Below, in pieces: positions 32,831 through 45,900 of a stretch of DNA of 64,000 nt; the stretch's first letter is position 1, and each line of letters begins with the position of its first letter. The stretch is from Sternotherus odoratus (taxonomy: Eukaryota; Chordata; Testudines; Kinosternidae). The notes beneath the pieces were generated by a model. That model saw only the letters and a list, made by a program, of their open reading frames with translations. It was not told the origin of the DNA and did no database searches. The DNA is taken from the NCBI GenBank assembly GCA_032164245.1, contig JAVMKO010000001.1:60928892-60992891 (forward strand). The letters run 5' to 3'. The translations under genes and the position numbers were made by a program.

Positions 32831-35800
32831 GTGAGGCAGGTTTTCTTTGTGAGTGATTTATCTGTGAGGCGCTAATGTATCCAAGTGGTGCTGTATCCTG
32901 CTGCTTTGTTAGTCAGTTAGGGACATGTAATAAGGAAGAACTTACCCATGATATTCATGAACTATCGAGCATTTGTATCTGGTTATTTTCTGCACATTTC
33001 ATTTTGAGGCCTTGGAAAAATAAAAGCATTAATTTGCAATTAGATCATTTCATCTTTCAAAATGTCTACTTAAGGTGAAGTGTATAATTAGATGTATAAA
33101 ATTGCATACCATTGCCACCCACTCAGGAGAGACATGCTATTTTCCTTCCCCATTAATGGTTGTATAAGAATTCCTCATTGGTTTAAGTGAGCCATGGCTT
33201 CCAGGGTAAACAAAAGGAACTGAAAAGGGTATTTCCATCATTGTATTGGATGTTCTAGTATGATCAAATGGATTTTGGGTGGGTATACTGGCTATCTAAT
33301 ATATAGATAGATAGAAGGAAGGTATTGATAGAAAAGACTCAGTAGGTTGTGTAGTTTTCCCTCTGCCAAGGCAAGATTGTCCTCTACATTTTGTTGTATT
33401 TTCACAAATTAGTTTCAAATATCTGTAGTGTTGTCTTCCACTAAATCTTTTGGGAGTTAATTTTGCTCCTGAGGAAGTGATCTTTGATGTTCCCCTATAA
33501 AGGCAGGTCTTCTCCATCACCTGGTTCCCCGCACCATCCAAAATAATAAGAAAATGAAGGAAAATGTAAAAACTATATTGACCTTGCTGATTGTTGTCTT
33601 TTAAGCAACAGAATCTCATAAATCTAGTTTAAAAGGAAACAACTCACATTATAGTAAAGTCTACTAGTTGCAACTAAGCTATAACACAACAATAAATGAC
33701 TACACTATGTGAAAATGAATTGATAGTGAACTTTTTTTTCCCCTTTTAGTGTGAACACTAATTTTCAAGGGAGCTAATTAAAATCTTTATCTGATCCTTA
33801 GCTATGAGAAAGCTCTGCCTGGATGCACGTGATAAGTTCATAGCCTTTGGGATTTATTTTTTTATTGTATGATTTTGAGCTGTCATGATTAGAGGTGTTT
33901 TTTAAAAAAATGATCATAGACATTTGTTGGAGCAAACAGCAAAATGCTGTTGCTAAGGAACAACCATTTAAAAATGAAAGGGGTGTGTGTAAATAAGGTT
34001 TATTTCAGTTTGCCATGGCTGATGGGGTAGCGGGAGAGAGAGAAACATCATCTCCATCTTTACTAGTTAATGAGTTGTTGTCTTAAATTCTGTCCAACAG
34101 AGGGTACAGTGTATAGTGCTCAGTGTGATACCTTGGTAACTTGCAAGATCAATAGTCAAAGCTCTGGAAAAAGTATTGTTTTATCAGCTTAAAAAAGTCA
34201 CACCGAGGTCTTTAGATACTGAGTGATAGTCTGTATCAGTTGGACATCAGTAAAGAGCACTAAACTCTTATGTTGGGGTTATAGGCTGTCTGCTGATCAC
34301 AACAGTTGACTTTAATATTTTCTAAATGAGCACTTGCATGAATCAGGCATGAGAGAACCTAAAAAAAATTGCCCTTTCTCTGACAGCTTGTTAGTTTTGT
34401 GTGTGCAGGTTTTTTTCCCTTGTAGCATTAAAAAAAAAAAAGTGAGGTTTTTTTTCCCCCATCTGCACAGGGGTCTTATACCAGCAGATTGATCATGTTT
34501 TTTGAAGTCTTTCATAAATTGAAGGTCACACTCGTATTTTAAGCGTGAGATATTGTGCTTTAGCAGCAAGTAAATGAGTTGATCGGTATGGAATTGGGTT
34601 GGTGAGGGAGGTCAGAATGTAGACTTACGGACAGGACCTGCTGCATTATAAAGAAATGGTGTAAAATTCATGTGCTTATTGTGTAGTGACCTATGGATTT
34701 ATTTATTTATTACTGTGTATTCCAGCATTTGTGCATGGGGATAAAGTGTATGGGATGTCTAAGCAAGAAGCTCTTTGTATATTCTAACCTAGCTATAGAA
34801 GAAAATCAAAGTTAATAACTTGAATTATAGTTTAAAACCAAAAATATTCTAAGGGGTAGGAGAGATCCCAATTAGGGGATTCCATCTGATTCTGGTTAAC
34901 TGCTGACAAATACTTTATGTGTGTCTCTTATGGCTAACGGGTCTCTTCAGAATTGGATGGCGAATGCAGAAGGGGCACTAGCAGAGTTTCTAAAAGTGTT
35001 GTAATCTATGTGACAATATGGAACAGCTATATAATTGGGGGACCCATGCTGACACAATTTTATAATCTCAGTTGCAGAACACCGACACTTTCCTAAAAAA
35101 CGATATACACTTTATTATCCTATGACTCTTGAGAAGGAAATAGAGAAAGGGCCAAATTCTGTTACGTACACATCCTGAAAAGTAATCCGTTAGATTAATA
35201 GCATGCAAGTTAGTTAAGAATTTCGCACAAAGACTCCTTTGCATGTCGTCCAGCATAGATATACTGGAAGGTAAGAAGAAGGTAAATATTTTCTCTGAAA
35301 AAAGGATGACTGATTCTCATCCATGGCCTTAACACACAAGGTATTGTACAAGTATTCTATTGAGCAAAGAACATGAGTCACAGAAAAGACAAATGGCCTA
35401 GAACAACATGTGAAGGTCAGCTGGGTAATGCTGAAAGGTGGTAACACAGATGTTGGCAAGAGAACTTGCAGGTCATGATTCTTATAGACTTTCTTATAAA
35501 CAATACATAATACAATTTATATGAATACCACATACCCGTAGCAACTGCCAAGCAGAACAGGATCAGCCCAGTTGCATGGCAGCCATTCATGCGCAGCACT
35601 GGCTTTACTAAGAGTTAGCCATGCCACCAAGCTGGCAGGATCTGTGCTAAAGTTGTCTCTATATAAAAAACAGATGCAACACCTGTATGTAAAAAAAATT
35701 ATTTATTGTGTCTCATCCCTTATCTGCTACTTCCTTAGTTACAGGAAAAGAGGGTGGGTTGGAGAAAATATCCTGCAGAATGTAATCCCGAGATGGTTGT

Positions 35801-37439
35801 TACAAAGTTACTTGGCTGGTACAGATTTTATTTCCTCTGCCGAATAGGATTATATGTGCTTTATACAGTTCTTTCCGATCTTCTGTTTTGGCAGGGGGAC
35901 TCAGTACTCCTGATATTGGCACTCTGGTATCCTTCAATAATTTTTGCCATGTAATGGAGAGGAATTCTCTGAAGCAGCCCCATGTTAAAGCCATAAAAAG
36001 TAATTTGGCACAAATGACTGTGTACGATTGGTGCAAAATACAGAATGCCTCCTTCTCCCCATGCTTGCGCAGCCTTGCCCAATCCCTTGATTAATCAAGC
36101 ATCTATTTACATATCTTTCTTTGTTCAGATATAAAACATAGTATATGCTCAAGCCTTGCCACTCTGGATAGGATCTTTCATATGTACAGTACTCTACTAA
36201 GCCTTCAACTTTTACAAAAAAATACAGGATTGGACCTTTGTTTCAATATAAATTTTTGTAAAAGACTTAGTGTAATACAAAGACTATACCAGAAATCTTC
36301 CATTGATAGTTTTTACATTGAGATACTATAATTTTTCACTGTGCAGTTCTAGGGCAGAAATGACAATAATGACAAATGTTTTCCCACTGCATCATTTGTG
36401 GGGTCCATTGTGATCATGGTCTCTATTAATGCTACACAATATCCCATTAACATTGTTAGTACAGTTAATTGCAAATAAATAAATGTGGAGACTCAACATT
36501 TGTCTATAAAGTGCATATCAAGTTTTGTAGCATCTAAATGTTTGTTAATATCCTAGCTATTATTGTACAAACTGTGTATGAAAGCTATGGAAAAAGTGTA
36601 CAGTGACATAAGCCGGATTTTATTGAAACCTGGGCAGCTGTCCAAAGCATCAAATAGAAGGGCACGGAGGATCTGTTGTATACCATCCAAGATAAATAAA
36701 CCTTATTATTTATATGTTTTGTGATTTTCATCTAGACAGAGGAATCACGTAATAAACTTTTTATATTTTCCCCCAATTTAGTGTGGTGTAGCTTAAAAAT
36801 TGTAGTGTAACTGAATAACAAAACATAATGTCATCATCCAAATAGCTGCATGTGTCGCCTACTGCATTTAGGTCAAGGCTGACTGAAAGATCTTACTGTA
36901 TAGGAACAGATGCCAGACTTCTTAGAGATTCTTGTCCCCATTATTAAACAGAGATAAGTTTTAACCTGTCTCAGACTAAAATAAATGCTATTATGATGCA
37001 GGAGAGAGAAGTACAGTAGGCAATCGGATAAAAGTGGAGATGACTTAGTATCTTTTAGAATTATAATAGTATTTGAATTTTACTTGTAGATTAATGATAC
37101 TTCCTGAAACTATTCAGTATGTTTTATGGCTCTAACATGTTGAACTAAAAAAAGAACAGAGCACCACATTGTATAGGATTAAAATCTGATTTGAGAAAGG
37201 ATTGAAAAGTTTAAAGGAAGTATGAATATTGGGTCAAATCATAAGCTCCTTGCCCTGGGCTAGATTGTGTTAACTGCACACACCCACAATAGAGGTGGTG
37301 CAGAGAAAGAATTCTTATTCTGAGAGAAAATTCCTCTCGGAGATTCCAGCTGTGCAGTGAAGACACAAAATACTCTGTCTCCCTACATTCTCCATCACCA
37401 CTTGCAGTTCAAGGATGCTCTCTGTCATTTTGGCTCCCA
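32831..37439. other. Long AT-rich region, no gene seen
   Basis: Only short homopolymers (A run at 34430-34441) and scattered frames under 110 codons without domains. No repeat family was recognised with confidence. Confidence 0.5.
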
Positions 37440-38045
37440 GCCTCATTTCCATTTTTGATCGCTCTCCATGCTCCTTCATCACTAAAACTGTCATTTAAAT
37501 ATTTTTTATTTTTTGTTTTTTGTTTATCCCACAACAGCTTCACCAAAAATCTATCCTTTCATCCTGAGTCCAGCCTCCAAGCCCTTTGTCCAGGCCTTGA
37601 TCCTTTTTTTCACCTTAGTTACAGTAACTTCCTCTGCTCCAATCTCCCTGATGCTTACTTCACTCCAAGGAACCAACCAATCAATCCAAAATGCAGCTGA
37701 AAAACTGTGTTATCTTGCTCTCTGCTCTAAACTGGTCTAAACCCTCTATTATATACCTTTGCTGTCTTCTCCTAGCATTCCTGATCAACTTCATGCCCTT
37801 CTTACTTGCTTTCAAGCACCTACAAAATTTCTCATTACTAGCTCTTGATATTAGTCTCTCTTCCCTTCCTATTTTATCCCATTTGCTCAAGTTGTTCAAC
37901 TAACCACGCCCCTTGTCTCCTTCCATGCTTAGCCATGAAAACTATTTTACAGACTCCCTGTGCTTGGATCCCCCTTCCTGACCATACCTGTCAAGCTTCC
38001 ATCCTTTCCTCTTTCAAGTCTGTTCAAAACAGTCTTTGGTGAGAA
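37440..38045 (+). pseudogene. L2-like LINE relic, reverse-transcriptase C-terminal part
   Basis: The plus strand is pyrimidine-rich and contains QSIQNAAEKLCYLAL, matching the (V/I)QNAA(A/R) block that follows the polymerase domain in L2-like LINEs. Later TCCTCTTTCAAGTCTGTTCA corresponds to the SSFKS(L/V) segment near the ORF end. Multiple frameshifts separate them. It is the same group as 24931-26160 in the opposite orientation. Confidence 0.5.
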
Positions 38046-40765
38046 CCAATTTTCCCTTGTGTGTATGTTTTAGAAATAAAAAAAGCCACATAAAACCCCC
38101 AAAGCATTGTAACTCAAGATACATGCATTTACAAAATTCAGTAGTTGCTTAATCATTACTGTAGTCCTTATCTTTGAAATCTCTTATCATCCCAGTATTT
38201 ATCCCCACCCTTTGTTAGATTTTTTGGTTTTAGATTCCAACTTTCTTGGAGCAGGTATGTGCTCTGCATTGTTTGTAAGGCACCATGCACTTATGGCATT
38301 TAGAAATAACGGACAAACTTTGTTGGCTCATTTGATGGACTAGGTAGGCATAGGTGCTGGTGCTGTCGTACCCCTTGGCTTGAAGTGGTTTCCATTATAT
38401 ACAGGGTTTACAATTCAATGCAATGGTTCTTAGCCCTCCCAATATAAAAGTTGTTCCAGCACCCCTAATTTGGCCCATAGGAGTTCGGTTTTTTGTGTTT
38501 ACTGAGGAAATATATAGGATACACAAGTTGTTGAATGAAACCAGTCGGGATATATATATTTTTTTCAATGAAACATTTTTTGCTGGAAAATGTAGATTAA
38601 TCAAAACTGAAGCTTTTTAGTGGGTTTTTATTTGGGGGGGGGGGACAGGCAAAATAGAATTCTTGTTTTTCAGCCAGTCCAGTTGTTGAACAAACTAGGA
38701 ATGTCTCATTAAGTATCTTGGCACATTCCAAAGACTCTCTTGCACCAGATTTTCCTCTGGACTCTACAGTAGTGTAAATATATTTTTGTAAGCATTCAGA
38801 TGTGGCTAGCATTACATCATGTCAGCATGAGCTCACTGTGTGGTTCACCAGACTTTTCTTTTGGAAGTCTACAGAGAATATTTTCCTCCTGCAGAAAATA
38901 TTCAACTTTTTTGTAAAATGTGTCTCTTGAGCTGTATTGACTGTATTAGAGACATTAGGAAGTTGCTCAGGGTAACACCAACCTAATTATTCTAGTCTTT
39001 AAAATGCAACTGAAACTATGATGATCTTTAAAAAAATTCTCAGACATCTTCAGATTGAAATAAACACTGAGTCTTCATATGCAAACAAAACAAGGGAATG
39101 CACTGACTTCTGTGTATGCACTGAACTACTTCTGCAACTTGGGTCTGGATAATGAAGTTTACTGTAATCAACTGGTAACAAGCATTTTGTTTCAAAGTGT
39201 GGAAATGGCCAGTCAATGTTTATTTATTTAATTACTTAATTGATTTATTTTGGACTGATTTTTTTTCTAGACAAAGATAAGATGTAATGTTTGATTTTAC
39301 CTGCATCTTCCAGTGCTGCTAGTACCATCCTGTCCTAGTTGACCACAGACCTTTCTATATAAGAGAGCCTTTTCTTGCCCATTCATGATGATTTCTCTCT
39401 CGTTCTCCCACTGCCCTTGAAAAAAGACACTAATTGTGTTGGGAGGTTGTCTGAGGCCCAGGACCGCAATGAAGAAAGGATAGTTCATTTAATTTTGAAA
39501 AAAAAAAATGGGCCACCTAGCTTGAACAGGTATTAATGAATCTGAAAATGTGGATACAAAATGCAAATGGAAAAGATTTCTGCATGTGATATGTATTTAT
39601 ACAAAGGATATATCAGAACTTTTCCCATAAAGAACCATTGATATCTGGCAACAACTGCCAGTTTGCTACGTAGCCCATCAAAGGGCTCATAGACGCAGTA
39701 TTGTATAGAAATGTAAGGACTATATTCAGGTGTTCTATGTGCATCCTGCAAATATCTGAGTACTGAGAGTGAGAAGTGTTATGAGAACAAAGCATTTAAA
39801 ATCTTCTAACACTGCTGTGTTTCATAATGTAGTAGGATATCAAAAACATCTGCTTGGTTTTCCTGCTGCATTTTGTCTCATTAGCCATGTTTGCATATAT
39901 TTAGGCTTCTTTATTTCATTATGCAAAGTATTATGCATTGTTCGTCCAATAAGTGAGGCACTCATTTTGTAACCCAAGGGACTTGTTCTTGGCAGTCTAA
40001 AACATCTCTTTACACCTACAAATGCTTGTTAAAACATGGCTCATGTTTCACTATCACTTCTATTAATACTTTAAAACATACCTAATTGACTGAGTCATCT
40101 ATTTCTTCCTACCTCCCAAAAACTAACTCCTGTTGGTATCAAAATATTGCTGTAAATAGGGTTTCATACAAGGAAAACCCTTAAACAAATATTAGTCACC
40201 ATCTAAGGTTGCCTACCACTTTCCATTATAAGACCCTGTTTTCGGTTGTTTATTACTTCACTATGTTTAACCACTGGGATGAAATTTTTCATTCTGGATA
40301 TCTGCCCTGCCTTAGGCTGAACTTATTCTTTATTAATGATGATGATTATTTTATTTCAGACAAAACGGTGCATCTGTTTCCAAGAATGAGATTAGGGAAA
40401 ATTATCAGGAACTTGAAATTTGGAAGAGGGGTGGCCTTTGTGTCAAGAGTGTTGCTCTTTGACATCCCTGTGGAAATCCACCCAAATTTGGCCAAGATGT
40501 ATTGGAAAAAATTGCAGTGTACTCATGCTCAGGAGAGACTTGTTAGAGCTTAATAGCTAAAATCTCTGAAGATTCTGTCCAAGATTCTGTCCTCAAGTCT
40601 CTCATAGTTCCTAGTGTTGACCAGGCTCTGCATGCACTGTCCCCATGGAGCAATTAAGCATTATATTTCCCCTCAGAGATCCATCCCCACAGAGCAACTG
40701 AGCATGCTCCAGCACAAGGCTATAAAGGCTTTCCCTGTAGTGACTGTTGCCAGATGCTCTGAGCT
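38046..40765. other. AT-rich DNA, no gene supported
   Basis: A G run lies at 38634-38643. The 114-codon plus frame at 40209-40553 has no recognisable domain. No repeat was identified with confidence. Confidence 0.5.
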
Positions 40766-40769
40766 GGAG

Positions 40770-42060
40770 TAGGGCAGGTCACGAGAGGTGAGAACAGGGA
40801 GCCTGTCTCTTCTGTGTTCAGTGCCTCCACCACAACTTGTTGGCACCCAGGCAGTGGGAAGAAGGAGGTGTCTAATTTGAATGCAGAGGAGAAAAAAGCC
40901 AGACTTGCGGGGTGGGAGAAGCAAAGGAGTAAGTTGGGACAAGGAACTTAGGATGGGGAAGGTAGGGGAGGAGGGGAAAAACTGGGAGCTGGAGGGGGAA
41001 GATTGTGATGGATTGGACAAGGCAGGGGAGATTGGCAGATGATGGGGAAGACAGGGTAGGGTGGAAGAGCGATCTGACAAATAACTGTGGTTCAAAAGGA
41101 GAAATGGGATAGTCTGGGAAAAGAGACAGGGTGGTTATTCAGGGATGGGGTGTGGTGGGGACTGGAGATTGGATAAGGATACTGGGGTTGGAGACTGGGC
41201 ATCAGGGTTGGGAGGGAAGAGCGGGGACACAAATCAGATGGAGAGCAGGGGAGGGACGGGACTGGCTGGACAAAGAGACTAGTACTATGTGTAGGGAGAC
41301 TAGGGCCTGGATCCACAAAGTATTTAACTTGCGATTGCCTGGAAAATCACTGAAATCCACAAACTGGAGGTTGGCTGCCCAGGGTCCCTATGCAATGAAT
41401 GGAAATAGCTAGGCACCTGAGAATGGGATCCATAAAAGTCAGCATGCTAGGTGTGGAGCTGGCTATGTGAGCTAGTGGGAGATGCTAGTAAGAGGTGTGT
41501 ATCCTGAACTCCAACCCTCTAATGGCATGAAGTGCCTAAGTCTATGGTGGAGGGAGGTTCCTATCTGATCTTGGGATCCATAACCAGGAACTCCTCTCCT
41601 GGAGTCAAGTGTCTAAGGTGTTTCCTGAGAGAATGGCTTAGGCATCTGTTTAACTCTGCACAACATCCAGGGGGTGGGGAGGAGGAGGTGAACTCCCTTA
41701 TAAACTTTAAACCAGTAGTTATGGTACTGGGCTAAGGGCTATAGAGGAGGCCTCTTTCTCCCATCTTAAATCTGGGATTCAGGCACCTAAATCCATTTGT
41801 GGATCTGGGCCTGAGCATCAGGGGGAGAGGAGAGATTGGGACTTGAAGAAGGAAACTAGAGATACTGGGTAAGGAAACTGGGACTGGCGTGAGATATCTG
41901 AGGACTGGAGACAGGGACTTGGTAGGCAAGGAAAACATAACTGGGTCAAGGAACTATATGTGGGAAGGAGACAGGACTGGGACATGGTGGAAAGAACAAG
42001 GCAGAAGGGCTCAAGCTTGGGGAGTGGGAATGGGAACATGAATAATCTGTGCCCACTAGA
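40770..42060 (+). repeat. Degenerate purine-rich repeat, split by a DNA element
   Basis: From 40770 to 41300 and again from 41813 to 42060 the plus strand is built of variants of GGGACTGGAGACTGGG, GGGAGGGAAGAG and AAGGAAACTGGGAC. The two halves have the same composition and are separated by the element at 41303-41811. Long minus-strand frames rich in Ser and Pro (up to 140 codons) come from this bias. Confidence 0.6.
41303..41811. mobile_element. DNA element with GATCCACAAA ends
   Basis: The left end GGGCCTGGATCCACAAAGTA and right end AATCCATTTGTGGATCTGGG are inverted copies. The subterminal motif CAGGCACCTAAATCC recurs as TAGGCACCTGAGAATGGGAT. About 510 bp with no coding capacity. A target duplication could not be fixed, so the superfamily is left open. 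Confidence 0.65.
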
Positions 42061-42784
42061 GCATATTCCCCTCCAAAGCCTGGAGTGAAACCCAAGACCC
42101 CTGAATCTCACCATTCTAGCAACTATCTGCGAAACTAACAGGCAAAGTGTGTCTCAAGACTCTCTAGTGCTGATCCTCATAATAGACTATTACTGCTATC
42201 AGTTACTCATTACCTCAAGTGGCAGAGGTCTGGGCTGTAGATTTGAAGGTTCCAAACCTATTGATATCGGATATGGGTTTCAGTATGATGCCTCCTGATG
42301 GAGTTTCTATTTAGTACTTGAAAGTCAGGAAATGGCAGAATTAAGTATGGTTCTGCTTAACACTGGAAAAGCCAAGTTTGAAAATAATTATTTCCCAACC
42401 GAGGATATTCTTTGAAGATTCACATGCATCAGGGAGAATTTTGAAGAATCTTGGATTTATACATAATTCTGTTTTGTCATTTTATGCCCCCCCCCCATTT
42501 TGTTAAATACTAAACTGTTCCTTTGAAATTCCTGCTGGCACAGAAGAAAAGAGGATATTTTCAAGTGTCTAATAGAGGAGTTGAAGAAAATATTCTAAAG
42601 CTATTGAAAATATGTAGAAAGTATTTAGCAATATCTCTAAGCACAATCTCCTCCTGTTTTGTCTGCAATTTAAAATTTAATATTGTGCTTTTAGTGATTT
42701 TTAGAGTTGTTACCTACAACACCAAGTGCATTTTAACGTCCTCTGGTATAATTGTTTCCAAGACCTTGCAAATATGGAACAAGC
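42061..42784. other. AT-rich DNA, no gene supported
   Basis: A C homopolymer lies at 42488-42497. The 109-codon frame at 42523-42852 has no domain and runs into the following repeat tail. Confidence 0.5.
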
Positions 42785-42985
42785 CTGAACCTCACAATAA
42801 TCTGAAAAAGTCACTTGCTTTTCTGTGCCTCAGTTCTCCATCTGAAAAATGAGTAGGACACATCATTTCTCCTGTCGTTTGACTGTCTTGTCTATTTAGA
42901 TTTGTAACATTTTGGGGGCAGGGACTATCTCTCATTATGTGTTTGTACAGCACTGGGACAGGGCCTTATAGTCACAACTCTAATA
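42785..42985 (+). repeat. MIR/L2-type 3' tail
   Basis: The segments GTGCCTCAGTTCTCCATCTG and TGTCTATTTAGATTTGTAAC are followed by GGGGGCAGGGACTATCTCTC, TGTTTGTACAGCACTGGGAC and TAATATTAATAAT. That is the order of the MIR-like core plus the L2-like LINE 3' end common in reptiles. The same tail in reverse lies at 60935-61000. Confidence 0.65.
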
Positions 42986-45900
42986 TTAATAATATGCAGC
43001 AAAGGCTATTTAGCTCTTTGGCTGCAGCACCCTAATGTGGACTTGTATCAAGGAACCTGTAACAGAAAATTTTCCTGAAACACCCCATCATCTTCAGTAG
43101 GTATTGATCTGGGGGAAAATTGTCTTTACTAATTTTGGTGTGGCGACTCATTTACCCCACCTGTGGTAGGATGCAAGCTATGGGTGGAAATTTAGGAGTA
43201 GCAATGCCTGTGGAAAAAAATCAAACTTACCTTTGTTACTGCTGCACCTTCAGCCAAGTGGGTTAGCCAATATGCAGGGCCTGCTGGGTTGTTTCACTAG
43301 GAGGAGAAATTGACGATGAGTAAAGTACTGTTTTCATGATCCCAACTGGAATAAGCAACAGCAGGGAGTTTTCTTGCTCATAACTTCCAAGCCTGCCTTT
43401 CCACCCTCACTCATGCCTTCTTTTCTGCCTTTGTCACCCACATCCCACACAGAAAAACAAAGCTGCAACCAAACCACCTCCCAGATCTTGTGTTCCCAGT
43501 CAGTTCCAGGGAAAACCCTCTCATTCTTCCTGCGTTAGTTCTTGCTCGGGTCTTCCCCTGTGGCACAGTGCCAAAGGTGGGGGCTTCTGGATTTTCAGGT
43601 GTCTTATTCCATAAATGAGCTTACCTGCTCCTTCCATTTGGATGAAGTGTAGCTCACATGCTCATAAGCTTTAATGAAGTCTATGATTACCTACAACTCA
43701 AAAGACGTGCTTGCTTTCAGTCATTAACACCTTCCAACATAACATTATGTTGTTGTGGTTGTTTTCTTGGTTGATAAAGCTAAACTAAAGGAAGACTTTC
43801 CATATTGTGTGAACTGGGTTTATAGAACAGACTGGAAAAGCCACCTTCTTAGAGGGCCAAATGCTATAAAAACTGATCCAAAGCCAATTACAATTAATTG
43901 GAGTCTTTTGATTTATTTCAGTACACTATAGATCAGTCCCCATAATCTTTACCCAGCCAGAACTCCAAAGGTAATCAACTGAATTCATTGGGTATATTAA
44001 CTGAGTAAGACCCGTGGACTGTGACCTGAAACAAAGTGTGATTCCTGCAGGGCAAATTCTTTTATCATCACATTTTACAGTAAAGCGTTTACTCAATAAT
44101 GATTAAAGTAAGGACACCTGGATTTCCTGTCTTCAGTTGCCACAAGTTTCCATTGACCTTTCTAGAGTCCATATCAGCAAGACATTGTGGGGAGAGTGAT
44201 AAACATTCACATCATTTTGGTTATGCATTATGGCCTTTAATCTCAAACAGGAAGAAAGATGAATGAATGATAAAAAAGTTAATATTATGAAATCATTCTC
44301 TCCCAAGTTTATCATCTGGCATACAAGTATCTCATTGGTGTGACAGCACTAGAATGGTTAATTCACCATGTTTGCCTCAGTTTTTAAAAGTGCAGAAAAC
44401 AAAAAATATTGTCACATTAATAAAATAAATAAAACCCCACATGTCAATGATAGAGTGTCAACAGAAAGAAGGAAGAAGTTTCTTCACCCAAGGTTCATTT
44501 TTGTAGATCTTATGATTGATTTTCTTTTGTTGCCTCTCAACCGCTCAAATCAAGAATTGAAGGGGATAGAACAAACCAAGAATAATGAATGTGTTTTCTG
44601 AACAGCAGTTGGTTGTGGGCAATGAGATAATAGCAAATGCAAGTAGAGAGGTGCCAGCCGGTGTTTAAATAGAATTTCTCTCACTTTCTCTTTTTAAAGT
44701 GAAAAAGAAAAGGGAGTTTGCTCAGTGAAGAATCTAGACCCGATTGGAACATACTTCATTCGAGATTTCCCTGTGAACAGAAAACTGCATTGATGCTGAT
44801 CATATAAGGTATTTTAAACACACCAAAAACTGTTTTGTGTCCTTGTGGATTTTGTAGAGCTTGTGAAATATTCTAGTGCAAGATACTTTTCGATAGAGAA
44901 AATTATTTTTTTTTCTAAAAATGCCTTTTTCTGACTTCAGGGATATGTCAAATTAGTCAAGGCGTATTTTTTATGACTCTTATGTTGCTATTTCAGATTG
45001 CAAGAATGAGCAAAAAAACCAATCTGTATGCATTTGCTGACTGTTCAAATATTTCTTGCATTCCTTTGCCTTCTTTCACTATCAACTTATGCTTCATCAA
45101 ATTCAAAGTTGTCATGGTTCATTATCCATAGATGATCTTGAGCAGTCTTACATCATAAAAAAAATATGCTGTGGCATCTGCCTTTGAGCTTTTGTGTGCC
45201 ACTGTACATATCAGTTCTAGGCAAGGTTATTTATCTTTGCTTTAATCTCTGTTTAATATACAGTATTGATGGGTATAGCATCATGTATCATTGTTTTCAC
45301 ACATGTATGTCTCAATCCATGGAAACTATATACATTACATTGTTATGAACAGTGTAGTTGTGTTTATAAAAAGTCTGCTTTATTGTTTTAACTAATGAGT
45401 TCCATCCAATAGCTCAGAATCTTCATTAGCCAATCAAATTGCTCCCTCAGTCTGTCATTTTGAGTTCTTGTACTGAATGTAAGAGAGTGTTTTGAAGTTA
45501 GTTGTAATTGAAGTATGAATAATGATCTTTTTTTTCAGTCCTGTATTTTCTGAATATTCAGATTTTAGAAACCATAAATGAATTCCACAATCCTGACACT
45601 TTATATTATTATTTATTATATTCATAAAAGTTAATTATGTCAGAATTATGTTTAATGAATTGAATTACCATAGAGAAAATAAAGGTTCAAGTGGTTACTA
45701 GTATTAGAAAATAATTTTTTTAAATTAAAACTTATGTACTGAGATAATGGTAAATAAATGCCAGTTCACACTCTTCTGTATCCTACAATTCACATGCTGA
45801 ATGCCTTTGATTAGGGACATTTTGGGGTTTGTGTGTGTGTTTATGTGCATGTGTGTTGGAGGAAGAGATTCTAGAATTTGAGATAATGTACAGGTCAAAT

